This document shows positions 1 through 9,500 of a stretch of DNA of 29,626 nucleotides, in pieces (the stretch's first letter is position 1; each line of letters starts with the position of its first letter). The translations under genes were made by a program, and so were the position numbers. The stretch comes from Larix sibirica (taxonomy: Eukaryota > Streptophyta > Pinopsida > Pinales > Pinaceae). Location: contig NWUY0300048875.1 of the NCBI GenBank assembly GCA_004151065.3, forward strand, positions 9,323 through 38,948, read 5' to 3'. The notes beneath the pieces are model-generated. The model did not search any database. It was not told the origin of the DNA and saw nothing but the letters and a program-made list of their open reading frames with translations.

Positions 1-1103
1 CATTTTACATAATTTGATTTAATACATTTCAAGGATCAAAACTTGGGGTATTATAATATCTTGACTATGTAATGTTTTGTATATGGGACTTTTTGAATTA
101 ATAACCAAGTTAGATAATATCATAGATTTTACTTTTCAAAAACAACATCTTTTGGTAAGGACTTTAATCATTCTTTTTAATTGTATTACAATGTTGTATA
201 GCTAGGCCACTACTTTTCTAATACAATGATAATTATTTATAGCATCTATTATATGGAATTAGTGATTGATAATAATTACTGGAAAAAAACCATACCCCTT
301 CTAGTGGTTACTATATACGTGAAGGTCATGAGATGTCAACTTGTTTTCTTATATCTAAGTAAAAAAATTTCTTAACCATTAATCAAAATCAAATTTAAAT
401 CTTACTTCATAACCACAATTTAAAAATGAATATAACTTAAAATTTCAATTACATTATAAATCCTTATACAGATGGGGATGGGGTTGAAAGGTAAGTTGAT
501 GAATATATAATAATTGATTTAAAGCTCCAATAACATTATAAATCATTATACAGAAGTCCCATCACAGTACACCCGAGAGTTCAAATCTGATCGGCCCTTG
601 ATTCCTTGAAGAATAGCAGGGCCAGGCATTTTCTGGCGAAAAAAAAAAAAATCGTTATAGCAGCAGTTGAAACTTGAAAGGTAAGTTTGAATTGTAGATA
701 TCTCTAAAATTTGGAAAATGATTGATTTGCTTCGGTCCGTAACGCGTTAGTATTTAAGATTTTCTTCAAAAAAGTGCGATCGATCTTGTCAGGAATCTTC
801 CACGGTTCGTTTTCATTTTTGGTATTCTGTACCTGTTATGATATTTTACATTGAATTTGTGGACCGTGGACCCTAGAGCAGGTTACCGTCTGTGCCTCTG
901 TAGCACAAAGTAGGTCCGTAATTAATCATAGAAGCATGGTTCTTGAATATTCCAGTTATAGATTTCAATGATTGCGAGAGCAGAGAGAGCGTAACACACA
1001 GGATTGGAATTTGGGAGGGAGGAGGAGGAGCGTTACTACGGCTATGATCCTTCGCCCGGCGCACACACAAATTTGAAATTGCCTAGTTTTTGGTTTCGAG
1101 GCG
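1..1103 (+). other. AT-rich 5' flank and 5' UTR of the transporter gene
   Basis: No coding region is visible here. The stretch is AT-rich and becomes more GC-balanced from about 780, as expected near a transcription start and 5' leader. A phrase around 452-500 (TTATACAG followed by TTGAAAGGTAAGTT) recurs in altered form around 650-690, so part of the flank is duplicated. The GGTAAGTT phrase looks like a splice donor, so a 5' UTR intron is possible, but no matching acceptor could be fixed. A TATA-like TATTTAA lies near 750. The promoter and transcription start cannot be placed with confidence from sequence alone. Confidence 0.4.
551..649 (+). mobile_element. SINE-like 3' fragment with A tail
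   Basis: A short block ends in a run of about 13 A at 638-651 and is flanked by near-identical 10-bp direct repeats (541-550 and 650-659, one mismatch), as expected for target-primed retroposition. An 11-bp stretch at 578-588 resembles the Pol III box B of tRNA-derived SINEs with 8 of 11 matches to GGTTCGAATCC. No clear box A was found, so it is either a 5'-truncated copy or a chance match. Part of this flank is itself duplicated, which weakens the target-duplication argument. Confidence 0.35.
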
Positions 1104-1517
1104 ATGGAGAATCCAGCTACTGAAAGACTGCTCCAAGAAAATTTCACAGAATATATAGAAGAAGAGGAGACCACAGATGAATCCAGGAACACAGCTCATC
1201 GCATAAGTCAGGGTAAGTCAATAACTCGTTCGTTCCAATCTGATTCAATACAGTTACATGTAAGTGAATAATTAATGTCCAAACTGTTGCAGATCCGTGG
1301 TATCAAGCAGGATTCATCCTGATAACATCAATGAACAGCGCGTATGTATTAGGATATTCAGGAATTTGCATGGTTCCTTTGGGATGGGTAGCAGGAATCC
1401 TGGGATTAATAGCAGCAGCCTTAATTTCTTTCTACGCAAATTACCTTCTTGCACGCCTCCACCAAATTGAAGGAGTGCGTCATATTCGATACCGAGACCT
1501 CGCTGGTTACATTTACG
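1104..1517 (+). CDS. ProT: Proline transporter-like amino acid permease (AAAP family), first two exons only
   Basis: Exon 1 is 1104-1212 and exon 2 is 1293-1517, joined across an 80-bp intron (GTAAGT donor, TTGCAG acceptor); the aspartate codon is split G|AT. The ATG has G at -3 and +4, a good plant context. The product so far is 111 residues: an acidic cytoplasmic N-terminus of 36 residues, then [18 protein letters not shown] and MVPLGWV, and [14 protein letters not shown] before the second donor (GTATGT at 1518). These phrases are characteristic of plant ProT-type proline/compatible-solute symporters, proton-coupled plasma-membrane carriers of about 440 residues. Two hydrophobic segments, about residues 43-63 and 68-92, match the first two membrane helices. 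The remaining three quarters of the protein is not in the window. Family assignment is firm; substrate is inferred, and whether the locus is still functional is unknown. Confidence 0.85.
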
Positions 1518-1723
1518 GTATGTACTCTGTGTGACAACCTTTTGTTCTCGGAAGAATGTAGAATGGATCAAAATATAACTTTGTCTGCAATCGCCAAAAA
1601 TATAGACTTCTCCACCCTTTTTACCTTCTATACTCTAATAGATTACGTAGAAACACTAATTATAAATGTGGACAGCCGAAGGTAGTGGAATCTTTTGAAT
1701 GTTTATAGTTTGCTTAGACAAAA

Positions 1724-1857
1724 ATTAACCAATTTGTTGCAGAGCAATGATTATTGTTGCAGGCTCATTACTTACACTTTGATTTCAAAGTGTTGAGATC
1801 CAACAGCAAGCAATGAGCCTATGACAACAATCATTATTCTTCAGCAAGCTGGTTAAT
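1724..1857 (+). repeat. Intronic 134-nt foldback hairpin
   Basis: The left arm from 1724 (ATTAACC) pairs with the right arm ending at 1857 (GGTTAAT). The arms include AATGATTATTGTTG against CAACAATCATTATT and AGGCTCATTACTT against CAAGCAATGAGCCT. The tip is a perfect 9-bp stem (1774-1782 with 1785-1793) around a two-base loop. The right arm has an extra unpaired stretch of about 13 nt at 1794-1806. The size and near-continuous pairing suit a plant pre-miRNA or a small foldback transposon. It lies about 200 nt inside intron 2 of the transporter gene. No known miRNA was recognised. Confidence 0.6.
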
Positions 1858-1915
1858 AGTCTCTTAACATGTACTGAAAATATTATGCCTACTTTAACCA
1901 CTCAACCTGCGCGTA

Positions 1916-2169
1916 GGATAAAAGACAACCAAAACGCCCCCCTTTTCAGGTGATTTTGGGTCCAAAACCAGTGAAAATTCTTGCTGGAAATTGTTATTTA
2001 GCATTTTTGTAATTTCTACAATTGGGATTGTCTGTTCTAGATTAATTACCCAATTTTAAAACTACCGAAATGGTCATAATTGCGATCTGAACACTCCAAA
2101 TTGTGATTTTGACAAAAATTGCTCTACCAAATTCCAGCTAGTCCAGAGCGTTTTGGTTAGCCCTTATAC
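1916..2169. mobile_element. MITE-like block with imperfect terminal inverted repeats
   Basis: The left end (1916-1937) and the reverse complement of the right end (2148-2169) match over about 22 bp with five mismatches. They share the exact core AACCAAAACGC. The 254-bp size, non-coding AT-rich interior and intronic position suit a non-autonomous DNA transposon. A target-site duplication was not evident, so the superfamily cannot be given. Confidence 0.4.
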
Positions 2170-2639
2170 AACTCTCTCACCCTGTAGGCAAACTGTACTT
2201 GCTATAAGTGTGTTTTATACTGAAACCTAAACCATGTGGGTAACTGTGAAATTTTCATCTATGGTTTGACTTTTTTTAAAGAGATGTTAGGTAGTTATCT
2301 AAGTAATTGGGTGTAAGCAAAACTTTGTATGTTCTGAGCATTTTGCATAATGGGTTGTTAAATAAGGTTTTTGAAGTTTCTAAATCCATTTTAGTAATTA
2401 AAAATTAATTTGAACAATGAAAGTTTTATATTTAATGCAATTTGAACCATCAAAACTTTGGTAAGAACGAAAATACCAAAAAAACAAAATCCAAACCCAT
2501 AGGCAAATTCGAATTTTAAATAATTATACAAATTGATAAAGTTGTCTATGTCAGCTCACAGTGAAAACAATGATCCTACCATGATGTAAGTGATGTAAAA
2601 TTTTATATTAGCCAAAGCCACATATTTAAAAGATGGTGG
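2170..2639. other. AT-rich intron sequence, nothing recognised
   Basis: This 470-bp stretch between the MITE-like block and the GC-richer relic is AT-rich with short A and T runs. No ORF, repeat pair or RNA-gene signature was found. It is presumed to be intron 2 of the transporter gene. Confidence 0.5.
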
Positions 2640-3834
2640 ACTGGATCGAATCCTCTTAGGCGATCATAGCCAAGGGTGAGCTTGGGATCATCACTACCTC
2701 TTTGTGGGGTTTTTTCATTTTTCTCTTACAAAATCCAGAGGATAAAGAGGTTGTGGAGTTCTGAATCCTCAGACCTAGTTTTACTGGCCTGGTCCGATAT
2801 GATTCTTTAAACTCGATGAGGACCAGGAAAGAGGTGCTATTGGTATGCGTTCTGCTACCTGGATTTTCCTTGCATTTATAGGATCTGAAGAAGGTGGGAG
2901 ATAGATTGGGTTTTTCTGAAGTGTGGCGTTGGGAACCTAGACCTCGCGCCCGCTGGTTCTCATGTCTGTCTCTGGAGGATTGCCAGAGGAGATTATTTTC
3001 TAATGGGGTGGACAGAGTCACAGAACTGAGCCCTGATGGCTGGCTACGGAAACTTACCCTGCAGACGTTGTTTTTATCGGAAGCATGGGCATTTGTTCAG
3101 GGATTTTCATTTGTGCCCTGAAAAGTTTTCGGCTCTGCATAGAAAACCAAAAACTAGGGTTGTAGTAGAACATTTGTTGTCAGAGATGTAGATTGTCGCC
3201 TCTCCTGTGGTAAAGGAGGAGGCTGGAGTGGTGCAGTCAGGACAAGAGCCAATACGTGCAGAGATCGATCCAAAATATTCAGACGGGAAGGAGGCGGATA
3301 TGTTGAGATTGCAAGACAAAAAGGGAGAGGGACGAAGAGCTGTTGTCCTCAGATCGTCTAGCAATGGAGGCGTGAAGGTGGATCAGAAACCAACACTTGC
3401 AGAGGTAGATCGTATCATTTAAGATCAAGAGGAGTAGAACCCATTGAAATCGCTGGATGGTAAGTATGAAGGGAGAGACTTGGAAGGAGATGGTGCTATC
3501 TCGACGAGTGCAGAAAAAACTCAGAATAAGCTTCTAATGATGGGCGCGCCTTCAGAGATAGAAGGGAAAAGGGAAGAATCAAATAATCATGGAGGTCATC
3601 CCGGATCCGAGGAAGCCGTAAGCGTTTAGACAAGGTCATCCGCAGGCAGATTGAGTTTCCCACGATTTCTTTTGATTCTCTATCGGGCGGCGATCGTTGG
3701 ATGCAATAATACGACGATCTTCAATGGAACTCAATTTGGATTGTGGGATCTCGGGTTTGATTTGTAACAATGGCTGAATGCCAAGATGATCATCTTTTTC
3801 CACTATGGAAGATTATCTTTTTTAAGAGTGTAAG
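2640..3834 (+). other. Unidentified GC-richer relic, possibly from a LINE ORF1
   Basis: Base composition changes near 2640 from AT-rich intron to a more GC-balanced, codon-like sequence that ends abruptly at the LTR boundary. Short + strand reading frames at 2894-3121, 3207-3422 and 3444-3629, and an in-frame stretch around 3610-3700 (KRLDKVIRRQIEFP), look like pieces of one decayed coding sequence rich in charged residues. No conserved domain was recognised. LINE ORF1 is one possibility, given a LINE tail elsewhere in the window; a captured host-gene fragment is another. Confidence 0.3.
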
Positions 3835-5602
3835 CGTCATGGGCCTAGAAGTCCAACCTGAAACCGAAGTTCTTGTCTCCCCTTCTCGCTGTGTGGCACT
3901 GCCCCAGCCTCGCTACTAGTGACTTGGTCACCCTAGTGCGAAGGATGTGAGACCGCTTCATTGTTTCACTTAGGTGTCTTCTTAGTTGTCCATTACTGAG
4001 CATTTTTTTAAGTAAAAAAAAAAAACTTGGTATTCAAGTTGAATCAAAGTTACATCCCAGAAAAGAATAAGTTTATACTAAAGTATAATCCTTTTTCCAT
4101 TCTACAAGTTGACCTTCCTTAAGCAAAAATTCACAAAGATATAATTCATTCTTTAGAAAAATACAACCTGCAGAGGACATAATGCCCAGCCAAGCTAAAG
4201 ATATACCAAGTGCTCCAACCATGCTCCAAAATAAGCCCAAAAAACATCAAAATTATACCAGAAGCAAGAGAGGGAAAGAAGTATTAGTTCCATCTATAGA
4301 CTCCCTTGTCCAGCAGCATACCCTCGCAACGTTCTTCAAAATGGATCAGCCCATCCATCGGACCCATAGCAAGCTTAGAGAGTCGGTCAGCAACCTGGTT
4401 GAACTCCCTGTAAACATGCTTGAAGGAAATATTTGCAAACTCACCTTTGAGATCCAAAACACGGCTCATCCAATGATTAAGCTGAAGAACGTTAAGCTCA
4501 GAAGAACCCGCGATCCAATTAACAATCACAGCAGAGTCCCCCACCACTTGTAAAACCTGAACTCCCTTCCGTTTAGCACTCTAAAGCAAACCCCATAAGG
4601 CCAGTAAGTCCCCCATCACTTGGTTACGGTCCATTACTGAGCATATTCATGTTTAAACCAGAAGGCGCACATGTAAACAAGAACAGCAAAGGTAAACGCA
4701 ACACCCAAATGGAGCATGCCCAAGTTTTATTATTACAAGTGAAATGGTTACAATAGAGAGAGAGCACCCAAATTGGCAGCAACTCTGCGTCCAATTGACC
4801 GCAGCAGCTCTATTACAAAGTTACAATACAATTGTCAAAGTTCTCCTTCAACTCGTCTTCACTTTTCCCTTGTCGCAACCGCAGATCCGCCTCTTATGGT
4901 ACATGCTCACCTGTCCTTGGTCACATGCTCACTTGTCCTTGGTCGTGGTCAGCTCCCCAATGTGCACTCTGTCACTTGGTCGCTTTCCTCTTGTTCGCTT
5001 TCTCTTGCAGAACTTGCGTCTCGCTTCTCGTTGCTTCCTTCCTTGCCTCAATGCAATGCGTGGTGTATTTTTATGCAAGGGTATGTGCCTAAGGTGCATC
5101 CCTTGTTGGGCACCTTGCCTTTCACACCATCCTTCACTTCTTTGGGATGACTTGGATTTGGGCACTTTGAATCGATGCATCCCTTGGTTGCTTCGTGCTC
5201 ATGTCCCTTGGTCGCTCCACTCTCCATGCTTAAGCTTTCCCAAATCACTCTCGTATTTGGGTGCTTTCACTGTCATGCCACTTGAAGGGGTTCTTGTCGA
5301 GAACGATTTCCTTGCTACAAGCTCCTAGCGTCTTGTCAAGGCAATGGCGTTCAATTGCTTGCATCCAGTGAATGTGCGCCTGATCACACTCGGACGTTCC
5401 TAGTCGCCAATGTGCCTGATCAGCAAGCCATCCTTGTTTATTTTTCCCATTATGCCACCACATCTACCTGAATAAGATGGTCACCTTTCCATTAATGGCA
5501 AGTTTCTTGGCCAAATCCTCTTGTCAACTTGTCTTCCACCAACCGAAGATTGCCTAAGTTGTTGTGAGGACTGAAGTTTTCTCTCTAACCAAGGGCATTA
5601 CA
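3835..5602 (-). repeat. LTR A of the array, carrying a LINE insertion
   Basis: In minus orientation the LTR starts TGTAATGCCC at 5602, just after a purine tract, and ends near 3835 (CATGACG, against CATGACA in LTR D). Without the 641 bp added by the LINE and its target duplication it is about 1.13 kb. Blocks shared with LTRs B, C and D include the TAGGTGTCTTCTTAG phrase and the CTAGTGACTTGGTCACCCTAGTG phrase. A degraded TATA-like element lies near 5060-5075 and an AATAAA-type signal near 4727. It is the outermost LTR on the left, next to non-array sequence. Confidence 0.75.
4004..4628 (-). mobile_element. 5'-truncated LINE (plant L1-type, RNase H end)
   Basis: The insert is bounded by a 16-bp perfect direct duplication, GTCCATTACTGAGCAT, at 3988-4003 and 4629-4644, and its minus-strand 3' end finishes in a short A run next to the left copy. 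The minus-strand frame 4547-4284 contains VGDSAVIVNWI, followed by FKHVYREFNQVADRLSK. These fit the C-terminal RNase H domain found at the end of ORF2 in many plant L1-type LINEs. An upstream piece, GDLLALWGLL, is in the same frame but followed by a stop. All of EN and RT is missing, as is usual for a 5'-truncated copy. Confidence 0.75.
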
Positions 5603-5618
5603 TCCTTCCCGACTTAGA
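5603..5618 (-). other. Polypurine tract before LTR A
   Basis: On the minus strand AAGTCGGGAAGGA directly precedes the LTR start TGTAATG. The equivalent positions before LTRs B and C read AAGTGGGAGAGGA and AAGTGGGAGGGGA, which supports this as the plus-strand priming site of the family. Confidence 0.7.
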
Positions 5619-5989
5619 GTAGTTTTTGTCCTCGGCAACATCTTCAAGGATCGTTGTTCTCAAGTCATACCACCGTCGTCACTACTTCCTTTATGTTACA
5701 ATTCCAAGTGTTGTTGCCACTGCCTTCTGCTATTGCAACCAAACCTCTAAAGCAAGATCCCTTCATTGCTCCAATTGTTGTGCTTTATCCAAACCTATTG
5801 TTGCATCTACGATTCAACCAATTCTATGATGTTTTTGTACACTGTTACTTCCCAAGTCTTGAATTGGTTAGGTAGCTAATCCAACCGTCAGGCTCAATCC
5901 ATGAGAAATGCACCTCCTCATGCAAAATGAGTCAATTATTTCTACACTTCATACACATAGTACAATTGTGTGAACCAAGGCAAGGTCAC

Positions 5990-6842
5990 TACCTTCACCC
6001 TATTGTTGTCAAACTACCTTTTGCAATCCAACAAATTGTCTAAGGAACCAATTTCTTGGTCCCTTCATCTCTTCCACATCCTTTTAGCTAAATTTTCTAA
6101 AGTACCTTTTACTAGGAACCCACGACCCCACTGCTTGTGCCAAAGGAAATGGACCATCATGCTCTTCATCAATCTTGGTGAGATGGTGAGTGGCTACCAA
6201 AGCCACCAACCCCGCCACTACCCTTGGTTTGAATGATTGACTTGTGCCTACTACCCAATTCCATCTTCCAGTCATGGTTCATAAGTGCTGCCAACTTCTC
6301 AAGTGGCACTTGGTAACCTGCACTGTAAATCCACTGACAAGCCTTTTCATATTCCCAAGCTTCCCATTGGAGACTCCATGACTCTTTATCATCACTACAA
6401 TATTCATTTGTGGCCAATGATTCCTTGAAACTCTTGGCATTTTCTTGTCTCCTCTTAGCTTGCCACTTCGTTGACTTATTCAACCCTTCAAAAGGCGTTG
6501 AGTGTTTCCAATGACCTCTCCTAGGTGTCGCAATCCAACTGAAACAACCTTCTCATCTTATCGGTGTTTGTAATGTTGAAGTGTGCCCAAGGTGGGATCT
6601 AACTCACTAGCCTTCCTTTCAACCAATTCACCATTCTACGAGCGAGACTCTTCTTGAATGAATGACTTCATTCCCAAGTACTTTAGGACTGCCTCTATTT
6701 CCATTGGTCTGCAATCCACTTAATCCAATTGTTTGGCATCGCTTGAGATTCATCTATTCAAATGACCAACGTGCAAAAGTCTACAATGCTTGTGGCATCA
6801 CATTTTGGGAGCCTTCATCTCCCGATTCATCCTAAGCCATGG
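5990..6842 (-). pseudogene. Unrecognised element ORF (ORFX), copy 1, broken
   Basis: Read on the minus strand, this region keeps long stretches also seen in the other two internal regions. The best piece (6483-6169) holds NEYCSDDKESWS, then ACQWIYSAGYQVP and GGVGGFGSHSPSHQD. A putative start lies at the ATG of ACAACCATGGC near 6842. Frameshifts and stops divide it. It sits where the polymerase and integrase of a chromovirus would lie but resembles neither. Function unknown. Confidence 0.5.
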
Positions 6843-7099
6843 TTGTAGTTGCCAAAGGTTCACCTATCACCTTCACTTTCTTCGTATTTGCTAATGAATC
6901 TTCTTACAACTAGACGTCCAACCATACAAGTTCCTTGTTGCATTGCTTTACCTCAAGGCCTTGGTTGTTTTTTTGTTCAAGGAATCCCTTCGCTTAAATT
7001 GCTTTATTTTTTACTGTCACTGGTATCATAGGTCGCTCCTTAGGGAGCGCCTTTTTTCCCAACCTTTGTTTCCTTTGTTGGTACAGGCCTTGCCTTGTC

Positions 7100-8160
7100 T
7101 CCAACATTCTACTTCCAATCAACAAAAGTGCCCAACTGTTTGATCCACTTCAAAATCGACTCTGCTTGAGTTTCCAATGCTGCCAACTTGTTCTCCATGT
7201 GAACTATGCCATCTGTTGTACCCAAGATTCTCTTGCCCGAACCGCTTACTTTCAGTTGTTGTGCAATGGTATAAGGACTTTCTATGGGCACCTTGGTTGT
7301 CTCAACTAGCTTCATGGATGACATCCCAGGCATCCGCCCCATCTTCCTTCTTTTCATCATCGACATGCTCCAAGTCTTGGCTTCATCGAAGAACACCAAA
7401 GTTCCAAATTGTTCTTGTAAGGGACTGGTATCACTTTGGAAAGCTTGAGAAAGTCTTTCCCCAAGACACCTGCATGGTCATCTAATGGAGATAATGTCAA
7501 GTCTAATCTTCCAAACCAATATCCAACCTTGATTGGTGTTGCACGAACCACTCTCGCTACCAACTTCATCATTGAGTACCACCTTAAAAGTAGACTCGCT
7601 GCCCTCAGACTTACTATGAAGTCTTGTCATGGTTCTTTTACTAGCAAGAATGTGGGTGGCATCAGTGTCAACCAAAACTACAACCTTTAACCCACTGACT
7701 GTTATATTCACAAAACAAAGACCATGCTAATCTTCATCTTGCGAACCAAGTTCTTGACCTCCTGTTAACTTGCCCAAGCCTGTTGTCAAAGCTTCAACTG
7801 CTTCCAAACATTCCCTAGAAGGTCGTTGCGCTAGCATGGTTGGTCTCCCCTGGTCTTCTTCCAAGTGCGCTTCCAACTCTGCCTTCAATGGATAAGCAAT
7901 TGTGAAGGGATTTCCATCGCAAAGAAAACAACAAACTTTTTTACATGTTTTCACTGATGGTTTTAGCTATGGTGTTGTGATCTTTTGGGCGTTGTTTACT
8001 TCATTGAAAAATGGCCCCAACCTATGCATTTCCCAAGTATTCACTTAATCTACCACAGATTGCAAATTTTGAACCCAAGCTTTCATTTGCTCGTTGGTCT
8101 ACTCCATCTTTGATACATGTTCCTGAAATTTCTAATGAATATCACGCTTCCATCATTCCA
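7100..8160 (-). pseudogene. gag zinc knuckle plus chromovirus-like retropepsin, copy 1, broken
   Basis: In minus order, a gag remnant with a zinc knuckle of the plant chromovirus type (C-x2-C-x3-H-x4-C) lies at 7892-7930, here CFLCDGNPFTIAYP. Its His is Pro and its last Cys is Tyr. The retropepsin follows (7711-7478): the active-site DTG reads DTD at 7661-7669, then KVGYWFGRLDL and PLDDHAGVLGKDFL, matching the flap and C-terminal parts of Del/Tekay-type proteases. The next frame (7399-7109) continues through the usual post-protease linker, but then runs into MENKLAALETQ and stops instead of entering RT. At least two frameshifts separate these pieces. Confidence 0.65.
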
Positions 8161-8447
8161 AAATTATGATCACGGCTTCTACCCTGGATTCCCATGTATA
8201 TTCCTTTCCTTGCTCTTCATGCTGCACCCCAGGATGGGTTCAACCCCCTTAGCACATCAAGGAATCACTCACTTTGGTATGTCATGTGCACATCAAATGA
8301 ACTCAACATGTTGTTATGTGTGGACAAAATTTATTGACTACCTGCTACATCAAGTATGTCTTGCTCAAGGTTACCTAAATGGTTGGTTGTGCCCAGTTCC
8401 AAGGAGTGTGCCCCCACCTTTCCATGGTAAAGGGCATTGAAGCTATC

Positions 8448-8461
8448 GGCTCTAATTCCAA
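8448..8461 (-). other. Primer-binding site, tRNA-iMet type
   Basis: The minus strand reads TGGAATTAGAGCC two to three bases after the LTR B end, 11 of 13 matches to the TGGTATCAGAGCC site used by many plant LTR elements. The corresponding site of the next copy lies at 15157-15170 and is more degraded. Confidence 0.65.
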
Positions 8462-8462
8462 C

Positions 8463-9500
8463 TATCACAAGCCTAGAATTCCATCCCAAAACCAAAGGTC
8501 TCGTCTCCTCTTCTGACCATGTGACATTTCCCAACTTCACTAGTAGTGACTTGGCCACCCTAGTGTGAAGGTTTCCAGACTGTAGTGACCTTCAATATTT
8601 TATTTAAGTGTCTTCTTAGTTGTCCATTACTTAGCCATATTCATGTTTAGAACAAAAAAAAAACAAGTAAACAAGAACACCAAAGGTAAGTGCAACCTCC
8701 AAAAGGGGTGTGCCGATGTTTTATTATTACAAGTGAAACGGTTACAATAAAGAGAGTGCACCCAAAACAATAACATCTCTAGTGGGAACCCAACAAGAAA
8801 CAACTCTATTACAATGTTACAATAAATTGTCAAAGTTCTCCCTGAACTCGTCTTCACTTTTCCCTTGTCACAATCGTAGTCTGCCTCCTATGACACCTAT
8901 TCACCTATCCTTGGCCGTGGTCAGCTTCCCAAAGTGCGCTTTGTCACTTGGTTGCTTTCCTCTTGTTCTCTTTCTCTTGTTGCTTTCTTCCTTGCCTCAA
9001 TGCAATGCTTGGTGTATTTATATGCAAGGGTGTGTTCCTAAGACGTGTCCCCTATTGGGCACCTTTCCTTGCACACCATCCTTCACTTCTTTGGGATGAT
9101 TTGGATTTGGGAACTCCGATGAGGAGTGCGCCCAATGGGTGTTCCAAACCGATGCATCTCTTGGTCACTCCACTCTTTGCACTCATCCTTTCCCAAATCA
9201 CCCTCGTGTTTGGGTGCTTCGCTCGTTATGCCACTTCGTGGGCTTCTTTCTAGGCATGCCTTCCTTACTGCGGCTCCTAGCACCCCGTCAAGGAAAGGGA
9301 ATCCAATGAGAGTGCACCCAACCACACTTGAACTTCCCTCATCACCAATGTGCCTAATAACCAAGCCATAATTGTTTCTTTTGCTCGTCATGGCACCGCA
9401 TGTGCCAAAACAAGGTGGTTTCCTTCGTGTCGGTTTCTTGGCCAAATCTTAAGTGGTCGTGAGGAGAGCCAAGGTTTTCTCTCTAACCAAAGGCATTACA
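8463..9500 (-). repeat. LTR B of the array (shared by internal regions 1 and 2)
   Basis: In minus orientation it runs from TGTAATGCC at 9500 to TGTGATA at about 8463, 1038 bp. A TATA box (CATATAAATACACC) is at about 9013-9027. An AATAAA polyadenylation-type signal is at 8720-8725, roughly 300 nt downstream, a reasonable U3-R-U5 layout. A purine tract lies upstream and a primer site downstream. It serves as 3' LTR of internal region 2 and 5' LTR of internal region 1, which is the sign of a concatemer. Confidence 0.8.

Larger units (their letters stand above)
5603..8462 (-). mobile_element. Internal region 1 of the non-autonomous LTR element (PBS to PPT)
   Basis: This is the sequence between LTR B (its 5' LTR) and LTR A (its 3' LTR). 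It holds, in minus order, an iMet-type primer site, a gag remnant, a retropepsin, a linker and an unrecognised ORF, then a purine tract. At about 2.86 kb it is too short for a complete Ty3/gypsy gag-pol. No reverse transcriptase, RNase H or integrase motif was found in any minus-strand frame. Frames are broken by several stops and shifts. Confidence 0.7.

Noticed and set aside
965-1192. Minus-strand open frame over the transporter start
   Set aside because: Antisense to exon 1, which has clear splice sites and family motifs on the + strand.
1740-1860. tRNA or other structured RNA gene at the hairpin
   Set aside because: No cloverleaf, no A and B boxes and no anticodon arm; it is a simple foldback.
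1518-3834. Third exon of the transporter
   Set aside because: All three + frames were read for the expected continuation of the transporter after helix 2; nothing resembling it with an AG acceptor was found.
4744-5328. 194-residue + strand open frame
   Set aside because: It is antisense to LTR A and reflects the composition of the LTR; the same LTR region in B, C and D gives unrelated or broken + frames and no domain is seen.
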